Below, piece by piece: positions 56,473 to 64,000 of a stretch of 64,000 bases of DNA. A program made the position numbers and the translations under genes. The stretch comes from Streptomyces pactum (lineage in GTDB: Bacteria > Actinomycetota > Actinomycetes > Streptomycetales > Streptomycetaceae), in assembly GCF_016031615.1 (NCBI RefSeq), contig NZ_JACYXC010000001.1:3286001-3350000 (forward strand), given 5' to 3'. Positions within the stretch are counted from its first letter, which is position 1. Every line of letters starts with the position of its first letter. Under the pieces are notes generated by a model. That model did not search any database. It had not been told where the DNA came from and was given only the letters and a program-made list of their open reading frames with translations.

Positions 56473-57267
56473 TCAGGCGGTACGTGCCGCCGCGTACACC
56501 AGGTGGCTCTGCGCGGGCGGGGCCGGACGGCGCTTGGGCGGGAAGACCTCCGCCGGGGTCGGCACCGGCCGGCCCCGGTTCGGCGTCTCCCGGTCGGGCT
56601 GCCCCCGGCCGGGCGCCGCCGCCGGCTTCTTGCGCGGCTGCGGCTTGGGGGCCTGCTGCGGGGCGTCCGGCTCCCCGGTGGCGCACCGGGCCGGGTGGCC
56701 GCCGGGCCCCTCGGAACGGTCGGCCAGCCCGCCGGGCAGCGCCCGCAGCCGGCGGCCGGCCGTCCGGGCGGCGGGCCGGGACCAGGGCAGCGGCCACGCC
56801 CGGACGCCGCCGGAGTCCCCGGTACGGCGCGCCAGCCGGGCCCGTACGTGCTGTTCCGCCAGCCGCTCGCACCGGACCAGCAGCGCCCGGCGGCGGGCCG
56901 CCTCGTCGGCGCCGACCGGCGCGGCGGAGAGGCGGCGGAGCGCCGCGAGGTCCTCGGGGCGCGGCAGGTATCCCCCGGCGAGGGCGTCCTGCAGCCGGTC
57001 GAGGTAGCCGAGGGCGGCCCCGGGCAGGGCTTCGCGGTAGCGGACCAGCTCCTCGAAGAGGAAGGCGCGCATCCGCCCGCCCTCGTGAACCGCCGCGTCC
57101 ACGGCTTCGGCGAGACGCAGGCAGTCCCGGACCTCCGCGGCCCGTTCCGGGCCGGGCCGAGCGGGGACGATGGTGGGCTGGAGGGCGATGGCGAGGGCGC
57201 GGCGGAGCACACGCAGCTCGTCCGCGCTGAACGCCATTCCGCCGCGGGATCCATGTGGCGTGGGCAT
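56473..57267 (-). CDS. Conserved protein with helical N-domain and proline-rich C-terminus
   Basis: This 264-residue protein starts at ATG 57267 or at the ATG at 57237 (MAFSADELRVLRRALAIALQ). The first ~160 residues are helical (CLRLAEAVDAAVHEGGRMRA, RREALPGAALGYLDRLQDAL-like), and the rest is a Pro/Arg/Lys-rich tail. A perfect 14-bp inverted repeat lies 10 bp upstream of the first ATG, so expression is probably controlled there. I do not recognise the family. Confidence 0.75.
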   Translation of the reverse strand: MPTPHGSRGGMAFSADELRVLRRALAIALQPTIVPARPGPERAAEVRDCLRLAEAVDAAVHEGGRMRAFLFEELVRYREALPGAALGYLDRLQDALAGGYLPRPEDLAALRRLSAAPVGADEAARRRALLVRCERLAEQHVRARLARRTGDSGGVRAWPLPWSRPAARTAGRRLRALPGGLADRSEGPGGHPARCATGEPDAPQQAPKPQPRKKPAAAPGRGQPDRETPNRGRPVPTPAEVFPPKRRPAPPAQSHLVYAAARTA

Positions 57268-57276
57268 GGGCCGACT

Positions 57277-57313
57277 TTAAGTGCTAAGCGGACAAAATTC
57301 GCTTAGCACTTAA
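57277..57313. promoter_or_regulatory. Perfect 14-bp inverted repeat, probable operator
   Basis: TTAAGTGCTAAGCG (57277-57290) and CGCTTAGCACTTAA (57300-57313) flank a 9-base GACAAAATT spacer. The repeat lies 10 bp upstream of the minus-strand gene start and is AT-rich for this genome. It uses the half-site of CIRCE in the reversed order, so it is not CIRCE. Which protein binds it is unknown. Confidence 0.75.
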
Positions 57314-58010
57314 CGTGCGGCGTGGCAGATCACCCTGTCGCCCGGCGGCGGGTTCGGGACCCCGTGCCGGCCCGTGACGGCGGGGCCGCGTGGCGGCGGA
57401 CCGGGTGTTGCGGCGGCGGTGCCCCGCGCCGGCGGTGCCGCCCGGCGGCGGACCGGGGACCTGCCCTCGTTCCGCCCGGCGGACTGGCGTCGCGACGGCT
57501 GGTCCGAGAACTGCCACGGTGCCGCCCGGGCGGGCCAGGGGCGGCGGAGGTGCCCCGCGCCGGCGGAACGGCGTCATGGCCCCGGCGGGAGCGAACCGGG
57601 GAGTACGGTGCCGTCCGCGGCGGAGCGGGGATTGCGGTGCCCTTTCGGGGCGGACCGGGGGCGCGCGATACCGCACGGCGGAGGACCGCAAGGGATCGGC
57701 CCTGGTGCCGCCCGGCGGAGGGCCGGGGATGTGCCGTACGCCGACCGGGCCGGGGCCCGCTCCGGGGCGCCCCGGAACCCTGGGCCGGTCGGGGTACCCC
57801 GAGCCCGGTAGCGGGACCGCGGGCCCGCCCGCAGGAGGTGCCCCGGGACCCCGAGCCCGTAGGGGCCGGGGTGCTGCCGGAACCCTGGGCCGGTCGGGGT
57901 ACCCCGACCGGGGAGGCACCGCGCCGCGGGGCCCGGTCGGGACGACCCGGCCAGGGGCGGCCGCATTCAGGGCCCGGCCGGGGCGACCCGTGGGGCGGGC
58001 CGCCCCACGG
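57314..58010. repeat. Gene-free gap with 31-bp direct repeat and CGCCCGGCGG units
   Basis: A 31-bp block containing GGAACCCTGGGCCGGTCGGG is exactly repeated at 57772-57802 and 57877-57907 (105 bp apart). Earlier, CGCCGGCGGTGCCGCCCGGC-like units recur (57320-57560). No gene is supported on either strand, although both are open. Confidence 0.65.
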
Positions 58011-58808
58011 TCAGAGGCGGGAGACGTTCCGCTCGTAGACCAGGCGCAGGCCGATCAGCGTCAGCCAGGGCTCGTGCTCGTCGATCACCGAGGACTCGCC
58101 GAGCACCATGGGCGCCAGGCCGCCGGTCGCGATGACCGTCACGTCGTCCGGGTCGGAGGCGAGCTCGCGGGCCATCCGGCGCACCACGCCGTCCACCTGG
58201 CCGGCGAAGCCGTACAGGATGCCGGACTGCATGGCCTCCACGGTGTTCTTGCCGATGACGCTGCGCGGCCGGGCCAGTTCGATCTTGCGGAGCTGGGCGC
58301 CGCGGACGCCCAGGGCCTCCACCGAGATCTCGATGCCCGGGGCGATCACCCCGCCGACGTACTCGCCGCGCGCGCTCACCGCGTCGAAGGTGGTCGCGGT
58401 GCCGAAGTCCACCACCACGGCCGGCCCCTCGTACAGCTCGATGGCGGCCAGCGCGTTGATGATCCGGTCGGCCCCGACCTCCTTGGGGTTGTCCATCAGG
58501 ATCGGCACGCCGGTCTTCACGCCCGGCTCCACCAGCACCGACGGCACGTCGCCGTAGTAGCGGCGGGTCACCTCGCGCAGCTCGTGGAGGACCGACGGGA
58601 CCGTGGAGCAGATCGCGATGCCGTCGATGCCGTCGCCCAGCTCGTCGCCGAGCAGCGGGTGCATGCCCATCAGGCCCTGGAGGAGCACGGCCAGCTCATC
58701 GGCGGTGCGGCGGGAGTCGGTGGAGATCCGCCAGTGCTCGACGATCTCGTCCCCGTCGAAGAGGCCGAGCGTGGTGTGGGTGTTGCCCACGTCGATGGTG
58801 AGCAGCAT
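58011..58808 (-). CDS. coaX: Type III pantothenate kinase
   Basis: The 265-residue protein starts MLLTIDVGNTHTTLGLFDGD with motif DVGNTHTT. The ADP/substrate region includes EVGADRIINALAAIELYEGP and VVVDFGTATTFDAVSARGEY; GGVIAPGIEISVEALGVRGA follows. The ATG at 58808 overlaps the nadC stop by one base (TGATG). It phosphorylates pantothenate in CoA synthesis and, unlike type I or II enzymes, needs a monovalent cation and is not inhibited by CoA. Confidence 0.97.
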   Translation of the reverse strand: MLLTIDVGNTHTTLGLFDGDEIVEHWRISTDSRRTADELAVLLQGLMGMHPLLGDELGDGIDGIAICSTVPSVLHELREVTRRYYGDVPSVLVEPGVKTGVPILMDNPKEVGADRIINALAAIELYEGPAVVVDFGTATTFDAVSARGEYVGGVIAPGIEISVEALGVRGAQLRKIELARPRSVIGKNTVEAMQSGILYGFAGQVDGVVRRMARELASDPDDVTVIATGGLAPMVLGESSVIDEHEPWLTLIGLRLVYERNVSRL

Positions 58809-59896
58809 CAGCCCAGGTCCCCCGATCCGTCCGCCGGTCCGTCCGCGGTCCGCGACCCGCGCGGGGCGTCGCGCAGGTCCAGGCCGATGTCGAGGATCGG
58901 CGAGGAGTGGGTGAGCGCCCCGACCGCGAGGAAGTCCACGCCGGTCTCCGCGTAGGCGCGGGCGTTGGCCAGGGTCAGCCGGCCGGAGGATTCCAGGATG
59001 GCGCGGCCGGCGACGAGTTCCACCGCCTCCCGGGTCTGCTCGGGGGTGAAGTTGTCCAGCAGGATCAGGTCGGCACCCGCGGCGAGCACCGGCGGGATCT
59101 GCTCCAGGGTGTCCACCTCGACCTCGATGGCCAGGTCGGGGAACTCCTCGCGGACCGCCTTGAACGCCTCGGCCACGCCGCCCGCGGCGATCACGTGGTT
59201 GTCCTTGACCAGTGCCGCGTCCGACAGCGACATCCGGTGGTTGACGCCGCCGCCGCAGCGCACCGCGTACTTCTCCAGCGCGCGCAGCCCCGGCGTGGTC
59301 TTCCGGGTGTCGCGGACCTTCGCCCGGGTGCCCTGCAGGGCGTCCGCCCAGGCGCGGGTGGCGGTGGCGATGCCGGAGAGCCGGCACAGCAGGTTGAGGG
59401 CGCTGCGCTCCCCGGTCAGCAGGTCGCGGGTGCGGGTGTGCACCGACAGCAGCTTCTGCCCCGGCACCACCCGGTCGCCGTCCTCCACGTGCCGCTCCAC
59501 CTCGAACTCGTCGGTGCAGACGACGGAGAGGATGGCCTCGGCGATCCGCAGGCCGGCGACCGTGCCGGCCTCCCGGGCGGTGAAGTCACCGGTGGCGAAG
59601 GCGTCCTCCGGGACGGTGGCGACGGTGGTCACGTCCACGCCCTGGTCGAGGTCCTCCTCGATGGCCATGTGCGCGATGTCCTCCACCTGCACCGGGTCCA
59701 GGCCGGCGTCGGCGAGGAGCTGGGCCAGGTCCGGGTCGAGGCCGCACTCCATCGGGTCGAGGCCGAACGCCTCGGTGCTGTCTGCGTCGTCCGCGCCGCA
59801 GCCGCAGGCGTCGCCGCAGCCGCCGCCCCCGCCGGGGACGCCGATCTGCAGCAGCGGGAGGGCCACTGGCTGTTCGCGGTCGGGGGTGGTGCTCAC
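58808..59896 (-). CDS. nadC: Nicotinate-nucleotide pyrophosphorylase (carboxylating)
   Basis: The GTG at 59896 opens a 362-residue protein. After a Gly/Cys-rich extension (GGCGDACGCGADDADSTEAF) the core has LNLLCRLSGIATATRAWADA, TRKTTPGLRALEKYAVRCGG, VKDNHVIAAGGVAEAFKAVR, VDTLEQIPPVLAAGADLILL and SGRLTLANARAYAETGVDFL. It turns quinolinate and PRPP into nicotinate mononucleotide. Length is typical for streptomycete NadC with its extra N-terminus. Confidence 0.97.
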   Translation of the reverse strand: MSTTPDREQPVALPLLQIGVPGGGGGCGDACGCGADDADSTEAFGLDPMECGLDPDLAQLLADAGLDPVQVEDIAHMAIEEDLDQGVDVTTVATVPEDAFATGDFTAREAGTVAGLRIAEAILSVVCTDEFEVERHVEDGDRVVPGQKLLSVHTRTRDLLTGERSALNLLCRLSGIATATRAWADALQGTRAKVRDTRKTTPGLRALEKYAVRCGGGVNHRMSLSDAALVKDNHVIAAGGVAEAFKAVREEFPDLAIEVEVDTLEQIPPVLAAGADLILLDNFTPEQTREAVELVAGRAILESSGRLTLANARAYAETGVDFLAVGALTHSSPILDIGLDLRDAPRGSRTADGPADGSGDLG

Positions 59897-60219
59897 GGGT
59901 GCGACTCCGTCTCGGATCTGTCGGTCATGCGGAACGGTACGGGTGTACGGGTGGGGCTGTGGGTGGATCTGGTGGATCTGATGGAACTGCCGAACGGGTG
60001 GGTCCGGTGGATCTGCGGGGTCCGGTCGGGGCGGTCGGGCCGGGCGCGGTCCCGGCGGCGGCGGGTGCCGGGCCGGTCCCTGTCCGGGTCCGGGGCCGGG
60101 TCCCGGACGGGTGGTCCGGTGCCGGGTCCCGGGTACCCGCCGGGTGGCGGGGGGCTCCGCGGGGGTCGGGGTTCTCCGTCGGGGGTCTCCGTAGGGGTCG
60201 GGTCTCCGTAGGGCCGGGG
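59897..60219. repeat. Gene-free gap with GGTGGATCTG and GGGTCTCCGTAGGG repeats
   Basis: GGTGGATCTG recurs three times between 59961 and 60017, and GTCTCCGTAGGG twice at the end (60185-60217). The gap separates nadC from the panC-nadB reading frame on the same strand; no gene is seen. Confidence 0.55.
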
Positions 60220-63165
60220 TCAGGCGGTGGTGCCCGGGAAGGCCGCCGTGCCGGTGGTGCCGACGTCGAGCGTGCCGTCCTGGCGCAGGGTGACCAGCAG
60301 GTGCCGGGCCCAGGTGGCATCGTCCCGTTCCGGACGGTCCTCGCGCCAGTGGCACCCGCGGGTCTCCTCGCGCCGGCGGGCGGCGGCCACCAGCACCCGG
60401 GCCACCAGGAGCAGGTTGGTGGCCTCCCAGGTCTCCACCCCGGGCTCGGCGGTCTTGCCGTCCCGGTGCAGTTCCTCCACCGCGTCCCGGTGCACGGCCT
60501 CCAGCCGCGCCGCGGCCTCGTCCAGGCTCCGCGCGGAGCGGATCACCCCGGCGCCGGCGGTCATGATCCGCTGGATGGTGCAGCGGGTCTCGGAGGCGAG
60601 CAGCGGCTCCCCGGCGGCCGGTGCCGGGGAGCCGGGCACGGCGGCGGCCGGCGCCGGGGAGCCGGGCACGGCGGCGGCCGGCGCGGGGGTGTCCCACGGC
60701 CGGCGGGCGGTGATGTCGTCGGCGATCCGTTCGGCGAAGACCAGGCCCTCCAGCAGCGAGTTGGAGGCGAGCCGGTTGGCGCCGTGCACGCCGGTGCAGG
60801 CCACCTCGCCGCACGCGTACAGCCCCGGCACCGTGGTGCGTCCGTGCAGGTCGGTACGGACCCCGCCGCTGGCGTAGTGCGCGGCCGGGGCGACCGGGAC
60901 GGGCTCGGTGACCGGGTCGATGCCGTGCGCCCGGCAGGCGGCGAGGATGGTGGGGAAGCGGTGCTCCCACATCTCGGCGCCGAAGTGCCGGGCGTCCAGG
61001 TACATGTGCTCGGCGCCCTGCTCCAGCATGCGCCGTGTGATGGCCTTGGCGACGATGTCGCGGGGCGCCAGCTCGGCCAGCTCGTGCTGTCCGAGCATGA
61101 AGCGCACCCCGTCGGCGTCCACCAGGTACGCGCCCTCGCCGCGCACCGCCTCGGAGACCAGCGGCTGCTGGCCCTCGGCCTCCGGGCCGAGCCAGAGCAC
61201 GGTGGGGTGGAACTGGACGAACTCCAGGTCGCTGACCTCGGCGCCGGCCCGCAGGGCCAGGGCCACGCCGTCGCCGGTGGAGACCGGCGGGTTGGTGGTG
61301 GCGGAGAAGACCTGGCCCATCCCGCCGGTGGCCAGCACCACGGCAGAGGCGCGCACCGCCCCCACCCCGTCGTGCTGCCCCTCGCCCATGACGTGCAGGG
61401 TGACCCCGGCGGCGTGGCCCCGGGCGTCCTTGAGCAGGTCCAGGACGAGGGCGTTCTCCACGGTCTCGATGCCGGCCCGGCGCACCGCCTCGACCAGCGC
61501 GCGGGAGATCTCGGCCCCGGTCGCGTCGCCGCCGGCGTGCGCGATCCGGCGCCGGTGGTGGCCGCCCTCGCGGGTCAGCAGGATCTCGCCGCTGTCGTCG
61601 TCGGTGTCGAACCGGGCGCCGGTGGCGATCAGCCGCCGCACCGCGTCCGGCCCCTCGGTGACCAGGGCCCGCACCGCGGCCTCGTCGCACACGCCGGCGC
61701 CCGCCACCAGGGTGTCCGCCAGGTGCTGGGCGGGGGTGTCGCCGTCGCCGAGCGCGGCGGCTATCCCGCCCTGCGCCCAGCGGGTGGAGCCGTCGTCGAG
61801 CCGGGCCTTGGTCACCACGGTGACCTTGGCGCCGGCGGCGGCGCAGCGCAGCGCGGCGGTGAGCCCGGCGACGCCGGACCCGACGACCACCACGTCGGCG
61901 GTGACCGACCAGCCGGGGGGCCGGGGGCGCGGAGGGCGGGGGCGTATCGCGGCGGTGGCGCCCGGGGTACAGGTCGTGGGGTGCTCCGGGCGGGGTCGGC
62001 GACGGCGGGGTCGGGGGGCAACGGGGTCGGGGACAGCGGGGTCCGGGGCCGGCGCGGCGGCGGCCCGGTCGGCGGGGTGCCCGGCGGGCGCGGGGCCGGC
62101 GTCGGGGCGTGCGGCCTGCGCGTGACCCGTGCCGGGGCGTACCGCGTCCGCGGCACCGTCGGCCGGGTGGCCGGCCGACTCCGGACGGGTGGTGGCGGGA
62201 CGGGGGCCGAAGACCAGCCGGATGTTGTCGATCAGCCGGGTGGTGCCGACCCGGGCGGCCACCGCGAGGACCGCCTCGCCGGTGAAGTCGTCGGGCACCT
62301 CGGTGAAGTCCGCCGGGTCGACCAGCGCCACGTAGTCCGGCACCAGCGGCGGTTCGGCGTCGGTGGCCTCCTCCAGCGCGGCGCGCGCCGCACGGCGCAC
62401 CGCGGCCGGCGAGGCCACCCGGTCCGCGTCCCCGGGCACCGCCCGCTCGCCGGCCGGGCCGGCCGCCAGCAGCCCGGCGTCCCGCCCGGCGAACAGGGCG
62501 CGGGAGAGGCTGAGCGCGGTGGCCCGCTCGGGGCCGGAGAGGTAGCGGTTGCGGCTGGACAGGGCCAGGCCGTCGCCCTCCCGCACGGTGGGCACCCCGA
62601 CGATCTCCACCGGGAAGTTCAGGTCGCGCACCATGCGGCGGATGACCGCCAGCTGCTGGGCGTCCTTCTCCCCGAAGAAGGCCACGTCGGGACGGGTGAG
62701 GTGGAGCAGTTTGGCGACGACGGTGAGCACCCCGTCGAAGTGTCCGGGGCGGAAGGCACCCTCGTACCGCTCACCCATCGGACCGGCCGAGACCCGCACC
62801 TGCGGCTCCCCACCGGGGTAGACGTCCTCCACCCGGGGCGCGAAGACGATGTCCGCGCCGGCCTCGGCGGCCAGCCGCAGGTCGGCGTCGAGGGTGCGCG
62901 GGTAGCGGTCCAGGTCCTCGCCGGCGCCGAACTGCAGCGGGTTGACGAAGACGGTGACCGTGACCAGCCCCTTGGCCCCCACCCGTTCCCGGGCGGTGCG
63001 GATCAGCGAGGCGTGGCCGCTGTGCAGCGCGCCCATCGTCATCACCACCGCGGTGTGCCCGGGCACCGCGAAGCGGGCCAGCGTCCGGTCGAACTCCGCG
63101 CGGTCCGCGCACAGCTCGACGTCCGGTTCGCCCGGGCGGGCGGCCTTCCACAGCTTCGGGCTCAT
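60220..63165 (-). CDS. panC/nadB: PanC-NadB fusion: pantoate-beta-alanine ligase and L-aspartate oxidase in one frame
   Basis: One 981-residue frame starts at ATG 63165 (MSPKLWKAARPGEPDVELCA; overlaps the upstream stop by 4 bases). Residues 1-320 are PanC: MTMGALHSGHASL, FVNPLQFGAGEDLDRYPRT, and SSRNRYLS. A linker of about 100 Pro/Ala/Arg-rich residues follows, with no ATG or GTG codon that could start NadB separately. From about 423 comes NadB: DVVVVGSGVAGLTAALRCAA, TRWAQGGIAAALG, GGHHRRRIAHAGGDATGAEI, ASGGVRTDLHGRTTVPGLYA and GANRLASNSLLEGLVF. A 10-residue PAPAAAVPGS repeat (about 60631-60690) sits before the C-terminal helical domain. The two genes are separate in other streptomycetes I know, so either this is a true fusion or an indel hides a stop. 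Confidence 0.9.
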   Translation of the reverse strand: MSPKLWKAARPGEPDVELCADRAEFDRTLARFAVPGHTAVVMTMGALHSGHASLIRTARERVGAKGLVTVTVFVNPLQFGAGEDLDRYPRTLDADLRLAAEAGADIVFAPRVEDVYPGGEPQVRVSAGPMGERYEGAFRPGHFDGVLTVVAKLLHLTRPDVAFFGEKDAQQLAVIRRMVRDLNFPVEIVGVPTVREGDGLALSSRNRYLSGPERATALSLSRALFAGRDAGLLAAGPAGERAVPGDADRVASPAAVRRAARAALEEATDAEPPLVPDYVALVDPADFTEVPDDFTGEAVLAVAARVGTTRLIDNIRLVFGPRPATTRPESAGHPADGAADAVRPGTGHAQAARPDAGPAPAGHPADRAAAAPAPDPAVPDPVAPRPRRRRPRPEHPTTCTPGATAAIRPRPPRPRPPGWSVTADVVVVGSGVAGLTAALRCAAAGAKVTVVTKARLDDGSTRWAQGGIAAALGDGDTPAQHLADTLVAGAGVCDEAAVRALVTEGPDAVRRLIATGARFDTDDDSGEILLTREGGHHRRRIAHAGGDATGAEISRALVEAVRRAGIETVENALVLDLLKDARGHAAGVTLHVMGEGQHDGVGAVRASAVVLATGGMGQVFSATTNPPVSTGDGVALALRAGAEVSDLEFVQFHPTVLWLGPEAEGQQPLVSEAVRGEGAYLVDADGVRFMLGQHELAELAPRDIVAKAITRRMLEQGAEHMYLDARHFGAEMWEHRFPTILAACRAHGIDPVTEPVPVAPAAHYASGGVRTDLHGRTTVPGLYACGEVACTGVHGANRLASNSLLEGLVFAERIADDITARRPWDTPAPAAAVPGSPAPAAAVPGSPAPAAGEPLLASETRCTIQRIMTAGAGVIRSARSLDEAAARLEAVHRDAVEELHRDGKTAEPGVETWEATNLLLVARVLVAAARRREETRGCHWREDRPERDDATWARHLLVTLRQDGTLDVGTTGTAAFPGTTA

Positions 63166-64000
63166 TCGGCCCCTCCCACTCCTGAGTCGGCCGCCCCGTC
63201 GGCGAGGACGCCCAGCAGGTCTTCGGCGAGTTCCGGCTTGAGCAGACCGTGCGCCAGCGCGCGGTCCGCGGTCGCCCGGGCCATGGCCAGGTACCCGGCG
63301 ACGCTCTGCGGCGCGTGCGTCCGCAGCTCGGCGATGTGCGCGGCCACCGTCCCGGCGTCGCCCCGGGCGACCGGCCCGGTGAGCGCGGCGTCACCGCTGC
63401 GCAGCGAGTTGTCCAGGGCCGCACCGAGCAGCGGGCCGAGCATCCGGTCCGGGGCGGCGACCCCGGCGGTACGGAGCAGCTCCATGGCCTGCGCGACCAG
63501 CGTGACCAGGTGGTTCGCGCCCAGCGCCAGCGCCGCGTGGTAGAGCGGGCGGGCCTCCTCGGCGATCCACTCCGGCTCGCCACCCATCTCGATCACCAGC
63601 GCCTCGGCGGCCAGCCGCAGCTCCTCGGGGGCGGTGACCCCGAACGAGCAGCCGGCCAGCCGCTGCACGTCCACCGGCGTGCCGGTGAAGGTCATCGCCG
63701 GGTGCAGCGCGAGCGGCAGCGCCCCGGCGCGCCGCGCGGGGTCGAGCACCCCGGCCCCGTACCGGCCGGAGGTGTGCACCAGCAGCTGGCCGGGGCGGAC
63801 CGCCCCGGTCTCCGCCAGCCCGGCGACCAGCCCGGGCAGGGTGTCGTCGGGGACGGTGAGCAGCACCAGGTCGGCCCGGCCGAGCACCTCGGAGGGGGTG
63901 ACCAGGGGTACCTCCGGCAGCAGCGCCGCGGCCCGGCGGCGGGAGGCGTCGGAGACACCGGAGACCGCGACCGGCCGGTGCCCGGCCAGCCGCAGCGAGG
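63162..64000 (-). CDS. Rossmann-like and DUF2520 domain protein (5' end cut by window)
   Basis: The visible part has an N-terminal Rossmann piece (SLRLAGHRPVAVSGVSDASR, LGRADLVLLTVPDDTLPGLV) and the DUF2520 part (LALHPAMTFTGTPVDVQRLA, CSFGVTAPEELRLAAEALVI, ARPLYHAALALGANHLVTLV). It is of the type found immediately before panC, probably an NADP-dependent oxidoreductase related to ketopantoate reductase. The window cuts it at 64000, so the start codon is not seen. Its stop overlaps the panC start by 4 bases. Confidence 0.9.
   Translation of the reverse strand, partial: SLRLAGHRPVAVSGVSDASRRRAAALLPEVPLVTPSEVLGRADLVLLTVPDDTLPGLVAGLAETGAVRPGQLLVHTSGRYGAGVLDPARRAGALPLALHPAMTFTGTPVDVQRLAGCSFGVTAPEELRLAAEALVIEMGGEPEWIAEEARPLYHAALALGANHLVTLVAQAMELLRTAGVAAPDRMLGPLLGAALDNSLRSGDAALTGPVARGDAGTVAAHIAELRTHAPQSVAGYLAMARATADRALAHGLLKPELAEDLLGVLADGAADSGVGGAE

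Noticed and set aside
57277..57313. CIRCE element (HrcA operator)
   Set aside because: CIRCE is TTAGCACTC-N9-GAGTGCTAA; here the half-sites are in the opposite order and the outer bases differ.
57322..58038. Possible plus-strand gene between the inverted repeat and coaX
   Set aside because: Translation is repeat-derived Arg/Gly/Pro; it overlaps the coaX end and has no Shine-Dalgarno.

Overview
The window is a gene-dense, very GC-rich stretch (GC-biased third codon positions, frequent GTG starts, purine-rich Shine-Dalgarno sites) of a Streptomyces-type chromosome. The assignment rests on gene content and order: sigE-cseA-cseB-cseC, radA-disA, clpC, an SCO3374-type gene convergent with lsr2, an nadC/nadB/panC/coaX cluster, DUF397/XRE regulators and actinobacterial PQQ-type Ser/Thr kinases. 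I saw no rRNA, tRNA, CRISPR array, insertion sequence or prophage gene.

Layout. 1-7.7 kb: a truncated ECF sigma gene, a small membrane protein, and two paralogous kinase-PQQ genes flanking an SH3 protein; the first kinase is broken by indels in C-runs. 8.4-14.5 kb: ilvD, a TetR regulator, a TIM-barrel isomerase and a Ppx/GppA phosphatase in one minus-strand group, then a cysteine-rich protein. 14.8-19.8 kb: a sigma-like/BACON membrane protein (two compensating frameshifts), then radA and disA. 20.2-28.0 kb: a membrane protein, a PAP2 phosphatase, a NarL-type two-component pair whose kinase has an unusual C-terminal membrane domain, and mutY. 28.2-32.0 kb: the SigE cell-envelope stress operon. 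32.3-35.0 kb: a YCII/DGPF protein with its ECF42-type sigma factor, then a secreted M23 endopeptidase.

35.7-49.6 kb is accessory: a methyltransferase, a divergent XRE-cupin regulator/MFS exporter pair with a clear operator, a P450, then a regulatory set (ATP-binding anti-sigma-like protein, XRE-DUF5753, DUF397) next to two large NACHT NTPases. The second NACHT is fused to a trypsin-like protease with an intact catalytic triad and follows a Trypco2 gene with a 4-base overlap. This looks like an NTP-dependent conflict (anti-phage-type) system and is the most interesting region. It ends at a strong bidirectional terminator.

49.7-64 kb returns to core genes: clpC with a ClgR-like box, the SCO3374-type gene, lsr2, a short ArgA, BlaI (probably leaderless), small proteins, and the cofactor cluster coaX-nadC-(panC-nadB)-DUF2520, where panC and nadB form one uninterrupted reading frame. 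Nearly every gene-free gap over 300 bp carries degenerate GC-rich minisatellite repeats, an unusual feature of this chromosome.
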